From Dacryopinax spathularia (Eukaryota; Basidiomycota; Dacrymycetes; Dacrymycetales; Dacrymycetaceae), in assembly GCA_037974965.1 (NCBI GenBank), contig JBBPFI010000002.1, positions 992,001-1,056,000 on the forward strand: 64,000 bases of DNA. The letters run 5' to 3'. The notes under the pieces were generated by a model, which was not told the origin of the DNA, did no database searches, and worked only from the letters and a program-made list of their open reading frames with translations. This document shows, in pieces, positions 22,554 through 33,422 of this stretch. How positions within the stretch are numbered: position 1 is the first letter of the stretch; every line of letters starts with the position of its first letter. The position numbers and the translations under genes were made by a program.

Positions 22554-24543
22554 ATGGACGACCAACTTGAGACCCCTTCTGCTCCTGACTCTTCACTCCC
22601 CAAGCCTCCAACGACGGCGGAGGAGGAGGACGACTCGTCAGGCGAAGAAGACACACCCGACTGGACGCGTTTCGCTCCCCAACCACATGCCTCCCATTTC
22701 CCCTCCTCCTCCGCGGCAAGCTCCAGCGGCACCGGCCGAGCCACCAAAGCCGAGAAAGAGAAAGAGAAAGAGAAAGAGAAAGAGAAAGAGAAGAGACAGA
22801 TCATCCCCCAGCGAGGGGACAAAGACTTCGAGCCTGCTCCTCAGGGGGAGACCAAGCTCCAGTCCTTTGCCCTGCAACGAGCGAGGGGGGCCATGTTTTC
22901 TGCCCTGAGGGTGGAGAGGGGGAGCTCGAGCAAGCATCTGACGCATGGGATTTGGATGCCGGGGTGGGAGAGGGTTAGGGTCGAGAGGGCGAAGGGAGGG
23001 TACTTTAACACCATGGGGCATTTTGTGGACCTGCCCGTCGCACCCACGGCATCGACCTCAGCTCGTGCCACCGCAGCCGGGGAACAAGCTCTCGAGATGC
23101 AGGCAGAGCGAGGTACGAAGAGGCAGCGAGAAAGAAGGAGAAAAGAGCTCGTCCTCCTCCCCGAAGAAGCTCTGTACCTAGTCGAAAGGGGCAGTATGTT
23201 CCTCTGGCGCTCGCTCTCTCCCCACCCCACACCCTCGCTCGAACCGCCTTCGGACGAAAAGGAGGATGAGTTCCTAGCAATGGAGAAGGCCGCAACGCCC
23301 ATGAGCGTACAGCAAGCTTGGTCGGAGTTGATCGGTAGTGCGGGCTTGACGAGGGAGAGGTATCAGGTACGTCCCTCTCCTCCTCTCCCTCCTCCCTTGC
23401 CTGCCCTCGCTCCCTTTGAAAGTCGCTGGGTTGAGACGATGAGCAGGTGTATGCATATCTCCGCCGGCTGGGGTATACCGTCACTCGTGCCCAGCCCCCA
23501 AGAGCGCCAGAAGGAACAGGCGGGACAGCATTATACCCCACTCCGCCACCCCTAACACGGCCAGGTCTGGGTAGGAGGATATGGAATGGCGTGGTACGCT
23601 GGTGGAAAAGTTTGAGCGAGAGGGTGAAGAGATGGAGTGTGGATTGGTGGAACCCCTCAGCCCTCGGGCGGCGGAGTGGGTGCTTTGGTTCGTTGAGCTA
23701 CAGTGCGTACTTCCATCTGAGCCTCGTAAGCGGGAGATGCTGACCAAGGGCCACAGAACGGATATACGCCTCCCTCCGCCTAATCCCCTCCGGCCACCTC
23801 CTCCCGCTCCATTCCACTTCCACTCCCACCTCCAGCCCTTCAGCCCTCAAAGCCTCGGCAACCACCAACCCTCCAGCTGCGGTGAGCAGGGAGCGGAAGG
23901 GGGAGGAGTCGGCATATGAGGTGTTTTATCATGTTTGGCGGCCTACGACGGGTTGGAAGAAGACGGTTGTTCCTGTGCCGGATTTTGAGTTGATCGTTCT
24001 TGAGTACGTCCCATCCCCAACACCATCTTCTTCTCTCTGTCTCCCATCATACCATCCTCTCTCTGCCTTCCTCTTCATCGCCTTCTTCTCGGCTTCTGGC
24101 CGCTCCTGCCCCTGTTTTGAATTGCGATAGTACAGCGTACTGACGGATGATGCAGTGCAAATAAGACGAGAGTACCGACCCTCGCAGAGCTGACGAAGAT
24201 CTTCGGCCAGCTGCCCGTCCTTCCACCAGCCCAACCTCGTCGGCGAGGTCCTCCCACCCCCGCCGGGAAGCCAGCCCCACCCGCCCCTGCCACCTCCTCA
24301 TCCTCACCCCCACCACCTTCTGCACTCCGCAGCCTGCTTACCCGCCTGCTCCAGCTCCTTCGTCTCATCCCTCCCTCCAGCTCCCTAGCCAAAGACCCGA
24401 AGAAACCAACCCAGCAAAGAGTCCAGCCCTTCGCAGCCCTAAAATCGGGCAAGAAAGCGGTCATCGTTGCTGTTGTGGATAGTGGGAGCATCAGTTTTGT
24501 GAGGTTTGGGGAGGGGGTGTTTGAGGAGTGGCCTATGGTCTGA
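22554..24543 (+). CDS. SEN54: tRNA-splicing endonuclease subunit Sen54
   Basis: Non-catalytic subunit of the SEN complex (Sen2-Sen34-Sen15-Sen54), which excises introns from pre-tRNA. Four exons (22554-23366, 23447-23702, 23757-24003, 24156-24543) give 567 residues. The N-terminal Sen54 domain is clear: SKHLTHGIWMP, then KGGYFNTMGHF, then ELVLLPEEALYLVERG, then SVQQAWSEL and GLTRERYQVYAYLRRLGY across the first intron. The C-terminal domain has VFYHVWRPTTGWKKTVVPVP, DFELIVLDANKTRVPTL and VIVAVVDSGSISFVRFGEG. Residues around 67-81 are a Lys-Glu repeat coded by a hexanucleotide tract. Long Pro/Ser linkers make it longer than yeast Sen54 (467 residues). The start codon is the first in-frame ATG. 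Confidence 0.93.
22752..22793 (+). repeat. GAGAAA-type hexanucleotide microsatellite in SEN54 exon 1
   Basis: About seven tandem copies of a 6-bp purine unit encode alternating Lys-Glu. The unit length keeps the reading frame, so length changes alter only the charged linker. Confidence 0.85.
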
Positions 24544-24755
24544 CCTTCAGAGCTTGTCTGGGGAGATGCTGGCGGGGTGGAGTGCGGGGATTGTTGGGAA
24601 TATGCATATATGCGGGTAATCGGTGGTTACAAGAGGGTAGACAGTGGTTGTACAGGGGTTAGGGAGTACAGGGTGGTGGGACATCATAATGTGTAATATA
24701 CATCATGCACGATCAAAACAGTCCGCAAACCAACACACAGGCCAGACGAGCATGC

Positions 24756-25868
24756 TCACCGCCTCTCCCTCACCCTCCCCACATCGACCGCCCTCCTCCC
24801 ATCCTCCCTCCAATACCTCTCCCTCTCCCTATCTCTATCCTTCTCCCACCCCCTCTCCCTCTCCCGTTCCCGCTCCCACCTCTCCACTCTGTCCATCCTT
24901 TCCCGCCTCGCAGCCTCCACTTCCTTCATAGCCTCGGCATTGTAGACGTCTCTGTACCCTGCTCTTGGGGTGCTAGCGACGCTTGACGGGTATGGGGATG
25001 TGCCGGCTGCTGCGGCGGCCTCGCGCCGTTTGCGCTCGATGAGGGCTTGGGCGCGTTGTCGTTCGGCTTGTTCTCTCGCTAGGCGGGCAGCGACGGCCGG
25101 GTCGACGTCCTTCCCAGGTGCACTCATCGCAGCGCTTCTACTAGACCCAGTAGGTGGCGGTCGCATCCGATTCCTACCAGCCCACCCTTCTTCCCTCTCC
25201 TTCTCCCTCGCCCTCCTCGCCAACACCTCCCCAACCTCCCTCATCGGGTCCCCCCTCTCCTTCCTCCTCACTTCCTTCATCCGCCTCACCTCCCTCTCCC
25301 GCTCATCGGCGTCCTGCTCCCTCTCTTTGCCCGAACGGAGCTCTTCGTCCGCGTACCAGGGCTTGAGGTCATGTTTGGAGGGGAGGAGGGGTACGCCTTC
25401 CTCCTCTGCTGTGCTTCCTTTAGAGGACTTGGATTTGTCCACGGGGTGTTTCTTGGCTTGTTCACGCAGGAGAGCGAAGGTTCCGTCGGCTGAACCTGGA
25501 CGGAGAGCAGCGGCTGCTTCCAGGGGTGCGAACAAATTGATATGCCCCTCCGGAGTCTGCAGGCTCTCCAGCCCACCCAACCCCTTACTCTCTCCCACAG
25601 CAGTACTCGGCCCTTCTAGCAGCTCCCTCGCCCTCCTCAACTCGTCCTCCAGCCCCTCTTTCCTCTTCTTCCCCTTCCCCTGTCCGTGGTTAAGACCAGC
25701 CCGAGCCCGGAGAAGGTCCATCCGAGCCTCGGAATCGGCCATCCTCATCCGACCTTCTTCTTTCTCTTCTTGCAGACGGGCGGCTTCTTCATCTCGACGG
25801 ACGCGGTCGATGTTGTCCCTCCTGTAGGGGTGGTAGGATTTGTGGTGGGCTATGTTTAGTTTGCCCAT
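24756..25868 (-). CDS. CIR_N-domain (LENG1-like) nuclear protein
   Basis: A single exon of 370 residues. The N-terminus, MGKLNIAHHKSYHPYRRDN followed by a Glu/Arg-rich helix through about residue 55, matches the CIR_N module found in CBF1-interacting corepressor, LENG1 and Cwf25-like splicing proteins. The rest is very charged and probably coiled or disordered: an EEEGVPLLPSKHDLKPWY segment near 160, an Arg/Glu-rich region 185-230, a REQAERQRAQALIERKRREA helix near 275, and an RERERERGWEKDRDRERER tail. Nuclear location and a link to transcription or pre-mRNA splicing are inferred from the domain, not shown. The start codon lies 247 bp from that of SPF1 on the other strand. Confidence 0.8.
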   Translation of the reverse strand: MGKLNIAHHKSYHPYRRDNIDRVRRDEEAARLQEEKEEGRMRMADSEARMDLLRARAGLNHGQGKGKKRKEGLEDELRRARELLEGPSTAVGESKGLGGLESLQTPEGHINLFAPLEAAAALRPGSADGTFALLREQAKKHPVDKSKSSKGSTAEEEGVPLLPSKHDLKPWYADEELRSGKEREQDADEREREVRRMKEVRRKERGDPMREVGEVLARRAREKEREEGWAGRNRMRPPPTGSSRSAAMSAPGKDVDPAVAARLAREQAERQRAQALIERKRREAAAAAGTSPYPSSVASTPRAGYRDVYNAEAMKEVEAARRERMDRVERWERERERERGWEKDRDRERERYWREDGRRAVDVGRVRERR

Positions 25869-26115
25869 CGTTTTGGTTGTGGGCGTGGTTGTACTGTGCC
25901 TTGTGAAGTTAGTTATAGTAGTAACCCCTCTCGGAGATGTGCCCTGTAAGGGACTGAGGCGTCGTGTGCCGTGCGGTGCGGTGGCGTGGAGGCGGAGAAC
26001 ACGTCACGCGAAAAAGTCCTTCTCTATCCGACTATCGCTTCTGGCGCTTCCCACAACCACACCTCAACAACCGACGACGACCACCAACAACCAGGAGAGG
26101 CAGTGAGCAGCAGCG
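25869..26115. promoter_or_regulatory. Short bidirectional promoter between the LENG1-like gene and SPF1
   Basis: Only 247 bp separate the two divergent ATG codons, so both promoters must overlap. The sequence has a G/C-rich part with GTGCGGTGCGGTGGCG-like repeats near 25,970-25,990 and a C/A-rich leader before SPF1. No TATA box is evident. Confidence 0.5.
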
Positions 26116-29100
26116 ATGGTAGCTGTTCAGGTCTCCTCCGCCGAAATACGGGGAGCGACCCTCCATCGTCGGATACCGCTCTACTTGCACCTATATGCTT
26201 CGCCCTTCATCGCCATTTGGTCTGTCTTTGCCTATGCGTATTTTGTCAAGTACGACGAGTGGTTCGGCGCGCAGGAATGGGCGTTCCTTGCTGGTGCTGT
26301 GATACTCGCTTGTCATCTGCTGAGCTTCTTGGTTACGCAATGGAGTATCTCTGTGAAAGCAGCGTTGACCTGCGTAATCGTACGTCCTCCCCTCGCTGGC
26401 TTCTGCCCAAATTGGCGCTGATGATCAGACAGGCCTCGTCTCTGGAAACGGCAGACTGTATCTGCGTCATCCCCGCCGAGCACCGCGGGAAGGGCATGAT
26501 CGTCCCGCTCAAAAAGAAGCCCACAAGCCCACCAACATACACCTTCGTCTACCAATCCGACACATACATCTGCAACCCCGGCAAGCCCTTCACCCAGCTC
26601 CCATACCCGTGCGACGCCCGCCCGCCGCTCGCATCCTTCAAGCCCACCGGGCTCAGCTCGTCTGCGCTTCCGGCGCTGAGAGAGTCCTATGGACCGAATA
26701 CGTTCGATATCCCTATCCCGACGTTTCGCGAGCTTTTCGCAGAGCATGCAGTGGCGCCGTTTTTCGTTTTTCAGATGTTTTGCGTGGGGCTGTGGTGTCT
26801 GGACGAATATTGGTACTACAGCTTGTTTACGGCGTTCATGCTGATCGTCTTTGAGTGCACGGTCGTCTTCCAGGTGCGTTACCTTCTATCCTTGGTGGAG
26901 TTCTGCTGATGGTGTGATTCAGCGCGTGAAAACGCTCAAGGAGTTCAGGACGATGTCTATTGCTCCTTTCCCGATTCTGTGCTATCGGGACAAGAAATGG
27001 CAGACTGTGAAGACCGATGAGCTTGTCCCTGGTGATGTGGTCTCTATCAGTACGCACCATTTCCCTCCCTCCGAGCTCTTGACTAACGACTGCCGCAGCT
27101 CGTAGCAAGGAAGACACTGCCGTCCCCGCCGACCTGCTCCTCCTCCGCGGCTCCTGCATCGTCAACGAAGCCATGCTCTCCGGCGAGTCCACCCCCTTGC
27201 TAAAAGAGAGCATCGAGCTGCGTGACGGCACCGAAAAGCTCGACATGAACGGCGCGGACCGGAACAGCGTCCTCTGGGGCGGCACAAAAGTCCTCCAATC
27301 CCGTTCGGGCGAAGGCAGCACCACACCTGAAGACGGCGGGTGCACGGCGCTCGTCCTGCGCACCGGCTTTGGGACCACGCAGGGCCAGCTGATACGAACG
27401 ATGATCTTCTCTACCGAGCGGGTGTCGGCGAACAACCTCGAGTCGTTCTTGTTCATTGGGTTCTTGCTCATATTCGCGATTGCGGCTTCGTGGTATGTGT
27501 GGGTGCATGGACGCGAGAGGGGGCTGTCGACGTACAAGCTTATGCTGGATTGTATCCTCATCATAACGAGCGTCGTACCCCCCGAACTGCCGATGGAGCT
27601 CTCCCTGGCGGTGAATGCCAGTCTGGTAGCGCTGTCGAAGTATGGTGAGTCGTTTCCCCTGGTGCATGGCATGTAAACTTTCGTGTTGACGGCGGGCGCG
27701 TAGCTATATTCTGCACCGAACCGTTCCGCATCCCCTTTGCGGGACGGGTAGATGTATGCTGTTTCGACAAAACGGGCACAATTACAGCCGAGAACCTGGT
27801 CGTAGAAGGAGTCGTCGGGATTGAGTGCGTACACCCCTTCAACTATATCCCACCACGCTGGCTGACACGAAGTTCTAGTCCGGAGGACCCGAAGAAGCTC
27901 GTACCCGTCAAAGAAGCTGGACAGGATACGACCTGGTGTCTTGCTGCTGCGCATGCTCTTGTCTTGCTGGACGAAGACGGACTGGTCGGTGATCCTATGG
28001 AGAAGTCCGCTATCGAAGCTATGGCTTGGAAAGTCTCCAAGGGTGCGCATACACCCTCCTTCAGTAGTTGCAGTGACGCTAACGCAGAAGCAGGCGACAC
28101 AGTAGCGCCAATCCAGAAAGAAGCACCACACAAAGCAGTCATCCAGATCCGCCGGCGGTACCAGTTCTCCTCCGCCCTCAAGCGTATGTCGACCGTCTCG
28201 ACCGTCTCGCACGCCGGCAAGACCAGTATAATCGCAGCGGTGAAGGGCGCACCGGAGACGCTCAAGTCGATGTATACGGAGGTGCCGGGGTGGTATGATG
28301 AGACTTATAAGTGGTTCACGAGGCGGGGGAGTCGGGTGCTGGCGCTGGGGATTAAGGGGATGCATATCTCCAACCAGGAGGTCTGTCCGCTTCTCCTGCT
28401 TGCTCTTGCTTCTAAGATGGGCTGTTGCTGATGCCGGACACAGATCGCCCACCTTGCGAGGGATAAAGTCGAGACTGGACTGACGTTCGCGGGGTTCTTG
28501 GTGTTCCATTGTCCGCTCAAGGAGGACGCCGTGCCATCCCTGAAGATGCTAGCTGACTCTTCGCACCGTGTACGTCTCTGCTTATATTGCCGGCGTGTGC
28601 ACGAGGCTGATGAGGGGTAGTGCATTATGATTACTGGTGATAACCCATTGACCGCGCTGCATGTGGCGAGGGATGTGGAGATTGTTGATCGGGATGCGTT
28701 GATCTTGGATGTCAGGGAGGGTGCTACTGATCCGAGTGGTACGCATACACGTAGTGAACGCAGGGTATTGAGCCTGATCCGCGTTGTTAGACCTGGCCTG
28801 GCGCGACGTAGACGAGACGATCCTCATCCCCGTCGACCCCACGAAGCCGCTCGACATGTCCCTCTTTGACAAGTACGACATCTGTATGACTGGCCCTGCG
28901 CTCAAGCAATACGAAGACAAGCCCGCGTGGAAAGACCTCGTCCAGAACACCTACGTCTACGCGCGCGTCTCGCCCGTCCAGAAAGAGTTCATCCTCACCA
29001 CGCTCAAATCCCTCGGCTATATCACCCTCATGGCTGGTGACGGGACGAACGACGTCGGAGCGCTCAAGCAGGCCCATGTGGGCGTTGCCCTCCTAGATGG

Positions 29101-30460
29101 GACACCGGAAGACCTGAAGAAGATCGCGGAGCATCAGAAGACGGAGAGGATCAAGAGCGTATACGAGACGCAGCTGAAGATGTCCGCGAGGTTCAACCAG
29201 CCTCCGCCGCCCGTTCCGCCCGCGATCGCGCATCTTTATCCGGAGCTGGTGGCCGCACAGCAGAAGGCGGCTAAAGAGCTGCAGGAAGCTAGGAAGAAGA
29301 ACCCGATGGAGAAGGTGCGTCGCTTTTTTTTTCCGTTTGGTGTCATGTGAGCGCTGGCTGATGGGGGCGGGATAGTTCAACCTGCAGCAGATGACGGACA
29401 AGCTGGCTGAGATGGGCGAGGATGAAGAGCCGCCGAAGATCAAGCTTGGCGACGCGTCCTGCGCAGCACCGTTCACGTCCAAGCTCTCGAACGTCTCTGC
29501 CAGTAAGCCGTTCGCTTCTACACCATTCGAATTGATATTGATTATGCGGCGCAGTCACAAACATCATCCGGCAGGGCCGTTGCACTCTCGTTGCCACGAT
29601 CCAGATGTACAAGATCCTCGCTCTGAACTGTCTTATCACCGCATACAGTTTGAGTGTCCAGTACTTGGATGGGATCAAGTTTGGCGATTATCAGGTTACG
29701 ATCACTGGGATGATGATGTCCGTCTGCTTCTACTGCATCTCTCGAGCAAAGGTACGCGTTTCAGTACGATACATGCTCAGTCCGTTTACCCCGTTTTGCA
29801 GCCCGTCGAGAAGCTCTCCCGCGAGCGACCCTTGGGCAACATCTTCAACTTCTACGTCCTCCTCTCCGTCCTCGGCCAATTCGCGATCCACATCGTCGCC
29901 CTCGTCTACATCACCTACCTCGCCAAGTCCAGAGAGACCCGCGGGGAGATCGACCTCGACGCGAAATTCGAGCCCAACCTGCTCAACACGGCCATCTACC
30001 TGCTCGGCCTCTCCCAGCAGGTATCGACATTCGTGATCAATTTCCAGGGGAGGCCGTTCCGAGAGGGAATAAGGGAGAATTCGGCGCTGTTCTGGGGGTT
30101 GGCGGGAGCGAGCGCGGTCGCGTATAGCGGCGCGACGGATTTCATGCCCGAGATGAATCGGTGGCTGCAGATCGTCGTTATGGACAATGACGTGAGTGCC
30201 TTCTTTCGTCGAATACTCCCTGTTGCTAAGACAACCTGGAATAGTTCAAGATCCGCCTAACATCATCAATGATCCTCGACTTCGGCGGATGCTTCATAAT
30301 TGAGGTGATCACCAAATATCTATTTGCAGACCTTGAGCCCAAGCCCTTCGTCACAAAAGGGATCGAGCGCCGTCTAGCGCGAAGAGCGGAGGAGGAAGCC
30401 GCCGCAGAACGGGCTAGGATGGCCGGTCTGCTCGAGGGTGGGGAGAAGAAGAATGCATGA
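26116..30460 (+). CDS. SPF1: P5A-type ATPase Spf1 (ER transmembrane-helix dislocase)
   Basis: ER membrane P-type ATPase of the P5A class, which removes mislocalised or misoriented transmembrane helices. Fourteen exons (26116-26379, 26433-26873, 26923-27049, 27099-27644, 27704-27824, 27879-28042, 28088-28380, 28444-28569, 28621-28738, 28791-29314, 29376-29502, 29555-29751, 29802-30191, 30245-30460) give about 1,217 residues. Key motifs: MLSGES of the actuator domain near 305; the P5A signature PPELPMELS in TM4 near 440; the phosphorylation site DKTGTIT with Asp481; MITGDNPLTA; and the hinge motif GDGTNDVGALK near 816. C-terminal helices match the family (QGRCTLVATIQMYKILALNC, FGDYQVTITGMM, SREKP-like SRERPLGNIFN). 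Exon 7 could start 6 nt later without changing frame. Intact and full length. Confidence 0.95.
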
Positions 30461-30704
30461 TTTTATGGGGAGAGGAGAAAAAGATCATTGTACATCACCG
30501 CGCAGCGCAATGGAATGTTTATGCGAGCCCCTAGCTAGATGAAGATAACCATCCATCTCTAGCCTCTGTCCTATTCTATTCTTAGAATCCGAACCCGTGG
30601 CGCTCCTGTGGGGCAGTTATGTAACCCGACGAGAACTGCTTCAAATCTGCGTAGGATGGTGTACATGGTGACGGCGGTCGCTGTGGCGCGTCATCCCACT
30701 TCTT

Positions 30705-30735
30705 AGGGGACGAAGGGGATGACGTCACCCCTTCG
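30705..30735 (+). promoter_or_regulatory. CRE core flanked by stress-response elements, upstream of PMP3
   Basis: A perfect TGACGTCA (CRE/ATF site) at 30720-30727 lies inside a near-palindrome at 30711-30735 with one bulged base: CGAAGGGG on the left, CCCCTTCG on the right. This supplies STRE pentamers AGGGG at 30705 and 30714 and CCCCT at 30728. The cluster is about 170 bp upstream of the PMP3 start codon, which fits a salt or stress-induced gene. Motif identity is seen; use in vivo is inferred. Confidence 0.6.
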
Positions 30736-30776
30736 CCCGCAGTTGACTGTCTCATCCTCCTCCAGCAGGGGGGAAG

Positions 30777-30784
30777 TATATAGA
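30777..30784 (+). promoter_or_regulatory. TATA box of PMP3
   Basis: TATATAGA lies 115 bp upstream of the start codon and about 50 bp downstream of the CRE/STRE cluster. A TATA box is typical of strongly inducible stress genes; most neighbouring genes here lack one. Confidence 0.65.
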
Positions 30785-30898
30785 GGGAGGCTACCCTGAG
30801 GGTGGGCTTGGCTTTTTGTCTATCAAAACCTGAACAAACCTACCATCTTTTTCCTGCACCGAAGATCTGAACCTGAACGAGTGAACTGAATTGACATA

Positions 30899-31320
30899 AT
30901 GGCCGCACCTGCTTCGTCGACTTCGGACGTCCTGCTCTACTTTATCGCTATGTGAGTCTCCTGCTGCTTCAACCGGTTGTAGGGCTGGTGTTGACAGGAA
31001 GGGGGTAGCTTCGTACCGCCCGCAGCGGTCTTCTTCAAAGCACGCATCCTCACCCATCACCTTTGCGGAAAGTGATGCTGACCAAACGTGCAGAGGGGCC
31101 TAGCAGCCGATTTCTGGATCAACATCCTTCTCTGGATCCTCGGCTGGATCCCTGGTGTCCTCCATGCTTGGTACGCCATCCTTCCTGTCCCTCCTACTCG
31201 GAACAGCCGAGCTGATGAGGGGGAACTAGGTGGATCATTACGAAGTACGAGCGTCCTGCCGCTAGTGCGTACGGGACGACCGCTACGACCGGCGGCACTT
31301 ATGGGGCCACGACCTACTAG
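30899..31320 (+). CDS. PMP3: Plasma-membrane proteolipid 3 (Pmp3/UPF0057)
   Basis: Small hydrophobic protein that affects plasma-membrane potential and salt tolerance. Four exons (30899-30951, 31009-31039, 31094-31170, 31230-31320) give 83 residues. TM1 reads VLLYFIAIFVPPAAVFF, followed by KRGLAADFW and TM2 NILLWILGWIPGVLHAWWII, an excellent family match. The second exon is only 31 nt. The intron after it begins GC rather than GT (GCACGC...GTGCAG); this GC-AG choice is the only one that restores the invariant PP-AVFFKRG region in frame. The C-tail of about 25 residues is rich in Gly, Thr and Tyr, longer than in yeast Pmp3 (55 residues), as in several basidiomycete relatives. A stress-type promoter lies upstream. 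Confidence 0.93.
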
Positions 31321-32018
31321 CCGAGAGTGGGAGAGGAACCTGTAGATGCGCCGTGACTTGACGACACATGACGCCTATCTATGTATGGTGGAAGGTCCTG
31401 CGTTACGCTTTCTTGCTTGTAAAGACTAGTTCTTGTATCGCTAGCTACTAATACCGACTCTTGCCCGTTCCATATATCTCATGAGCGTATAGTGTAATCG
31501 CCTCATGGCCTCCACACCTTAAGACCGACGTCGCCGACCCATCCTCATTCAGTCAGCGTGCGGATGACCAGATATGCCTGAACATCCGCCCGCGAGGCTG
31601 TACATTATCTTCTATCATGTTGAGCGAATTTCTTAATCGTTGTCAGGGTGGTCAGACGCAGGCAGCATATGATGAGTGCAAATTCTGGATTGACCCGAAG
31701 GGTCGGAAGGTTGTAAGAATGTTCTTTGGCGTAAGGGGTATATCGCTGATGGCCGACGTTGTACCTGTTGCAGGCTGAGCGCAAGTAATTGCCTCGTAGC
31801 ATTTATGCCGGCTGCATTACCGCTGTTAGCCAGCCAGGACCTTATGCGTAATTATCGGACATTTACGCCGATTGAGGGAACCAATCAACATCCATCGTTC
31901 TGACCGATTGGGCGAATTTGCGGGGAAACGTCCGACCGAAGTCGCCGATGAAGACGAGTGGTTAGCCGTTAGCCGACGTTGCGGTATGCAAAAACGCCTC
32001 AAAGGGTCGAGCTGTGGC
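31321..32018. other. Intergenic region, no gene seen
   Basis: The 3' flank of PMP3 up to a transposable element. Short frames only; no family features, repeats or splice-compatible coding sequence noticed. Confidence 0.5.
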
Positions 32019-33210
32019 GCATGCCTACCGTGGGCGTGAACTGCCAGGTCTATTTCGTCGAGCGATGACCCTAGTCCGCGTCAAGCGGGCGAGTTCCATG
32101 GCCGCCGCGGCCGCCAGTTCACTTCGTGCATGGAGTATTTCGTTAGTTAAGTACACATTGTAGGTAGAAATTGAAAACTTTCATTCAAATCCGATATCTG
32201 CTTCATTAAGATGGATTTACCTCTCAGAAAGGTCAGCTCACAGACCCGAGAGTGCTCCTGGAAAGAGAAAAAGATGAATGGCCGGAGCCGAGCTCCTTCA
32301 ATATCTCCGCAGACTCGCAACAATTTTGCCTGCTAGGAATCCCTGACAGCATAAACTTCCTTGATTAAGCCTCGTAGCACCCTTACCCAACATAATGGGA
32401 ATCTTCCCCCGAGAAATTTGGTCGGATAGCACCGACAAACGCGGAAATTGGTGAGGTAGCACTTAGGGGTCCTAATTTGTGAAATGGCACTTTCTGTTGA
32501 CGCGTCGTAAATGAATACTCTTTTGTAGTTGATTATTATGCCCAATTAAAGCGCTTGCTGTCCCAATAACGTGTCCCAGTAAAACCGGTAAGATAATAAT
32601 AAAAGTTAATCTCACGATAGTTAAAAAAGATCTGCCTTGAAGGAGCATATTGTGCAACCCTCTTTCTTTTTTTTTTCGAGGTTATGTCGGAAGTGGCAAA
32701 GCAAAAAGAAGGCCCAAACTTGGGAAGAGGACTTAAGTGACTTGGGCAAGAAATTGGGTCTAACATAAGGCTTCTATTTCCCAATAAGCAGGTGATAGTC
32801 TTCCAACTTAAGCGTGACGCGTCTTCAGAGAGTGTCATTTCACCAATTAGGACCCCTAATTGCTATGTCACCAATTTGACGCGTTTGTCGGTGCTATCCG
32901 GCCAAATTTCTCTCTTCCCCCTCATTCCCCTTCCTCTCCCCTCCTCGCCTGTCCCTCTTCCCACTCTCAATAAGTTAGCGAGGTGTGAGCTAGCATACCA
33001 TTCTAATATGATTCTTATTTAATACATTAATTTTAAGAAGGACCGAAATTTCCTTTAATTTCTACCTACAATGTGTACTTAACTAACGAAATACTCCATG
33101 CACGAAGTGAACTGGCGGCCGCGGCGGCCATGGAACTCGCCCGCTTGACGCGGACTAGGGTCATCGCTCGACGAAATAGACCTGGCAGTTCACGCCCACG
33201 GTAGCATGCC
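32019..33210. mobile_element. Non-autonomous DNA transposon with perfect 147-bp terminal inverted repeats
   Basis: The element proper is 32026-33203 (1,178 bp). Its ends, 32026-32172 and 33057-33203, are inverted copies that I find identical over all 147 bases, starting TACCGTGGGCGTGAACTGCC. It is flanked by a 7-bp direct repeat GCATGCC (32019-32025 and 33204-33210). If the end is placed one base further out, the flank shortens to CATGC. The AT-rich 884-bp interior has no transposase frame but contains a second, imperfect inverted pair (about 32,395-32,515 against 32,815-32,930, sharing the CGGATAGCACCGACAAACGC-like core). Perfect ends imply recent insertion. The superfamily is uncertain. It sits about 210 bp upstream of an MFS gene and could affect its promoter. 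Confidence 0.88.
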
Positions 33211-33422
33211 TTTTTGACAGCGTTATTGGCTCGGAGTTTGAGGGCATTGACTGACTTCCCCGCATCAGAAGGTCACGCGCGGCGCTGGTGTTATTACAAA
33301 AGTCCGCCCACACCCGTCGCATTATGGATTTCCTTCACGTTACCCCGCTCAGTTGGCGAAGGGGTTTGTCCTGCACGGTCATCCTGTCCTTTCCCTGGTG
33401 AATCCCGCTCTGATACGTCGCA

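Noticed and set aside
30899-31320. PMP3 model using only GT-AG introns (skipping the 31-nt exon)
   Set aside because: It deletes the conserved first transmembrane half; the GC-AG model matches the family along its full length.
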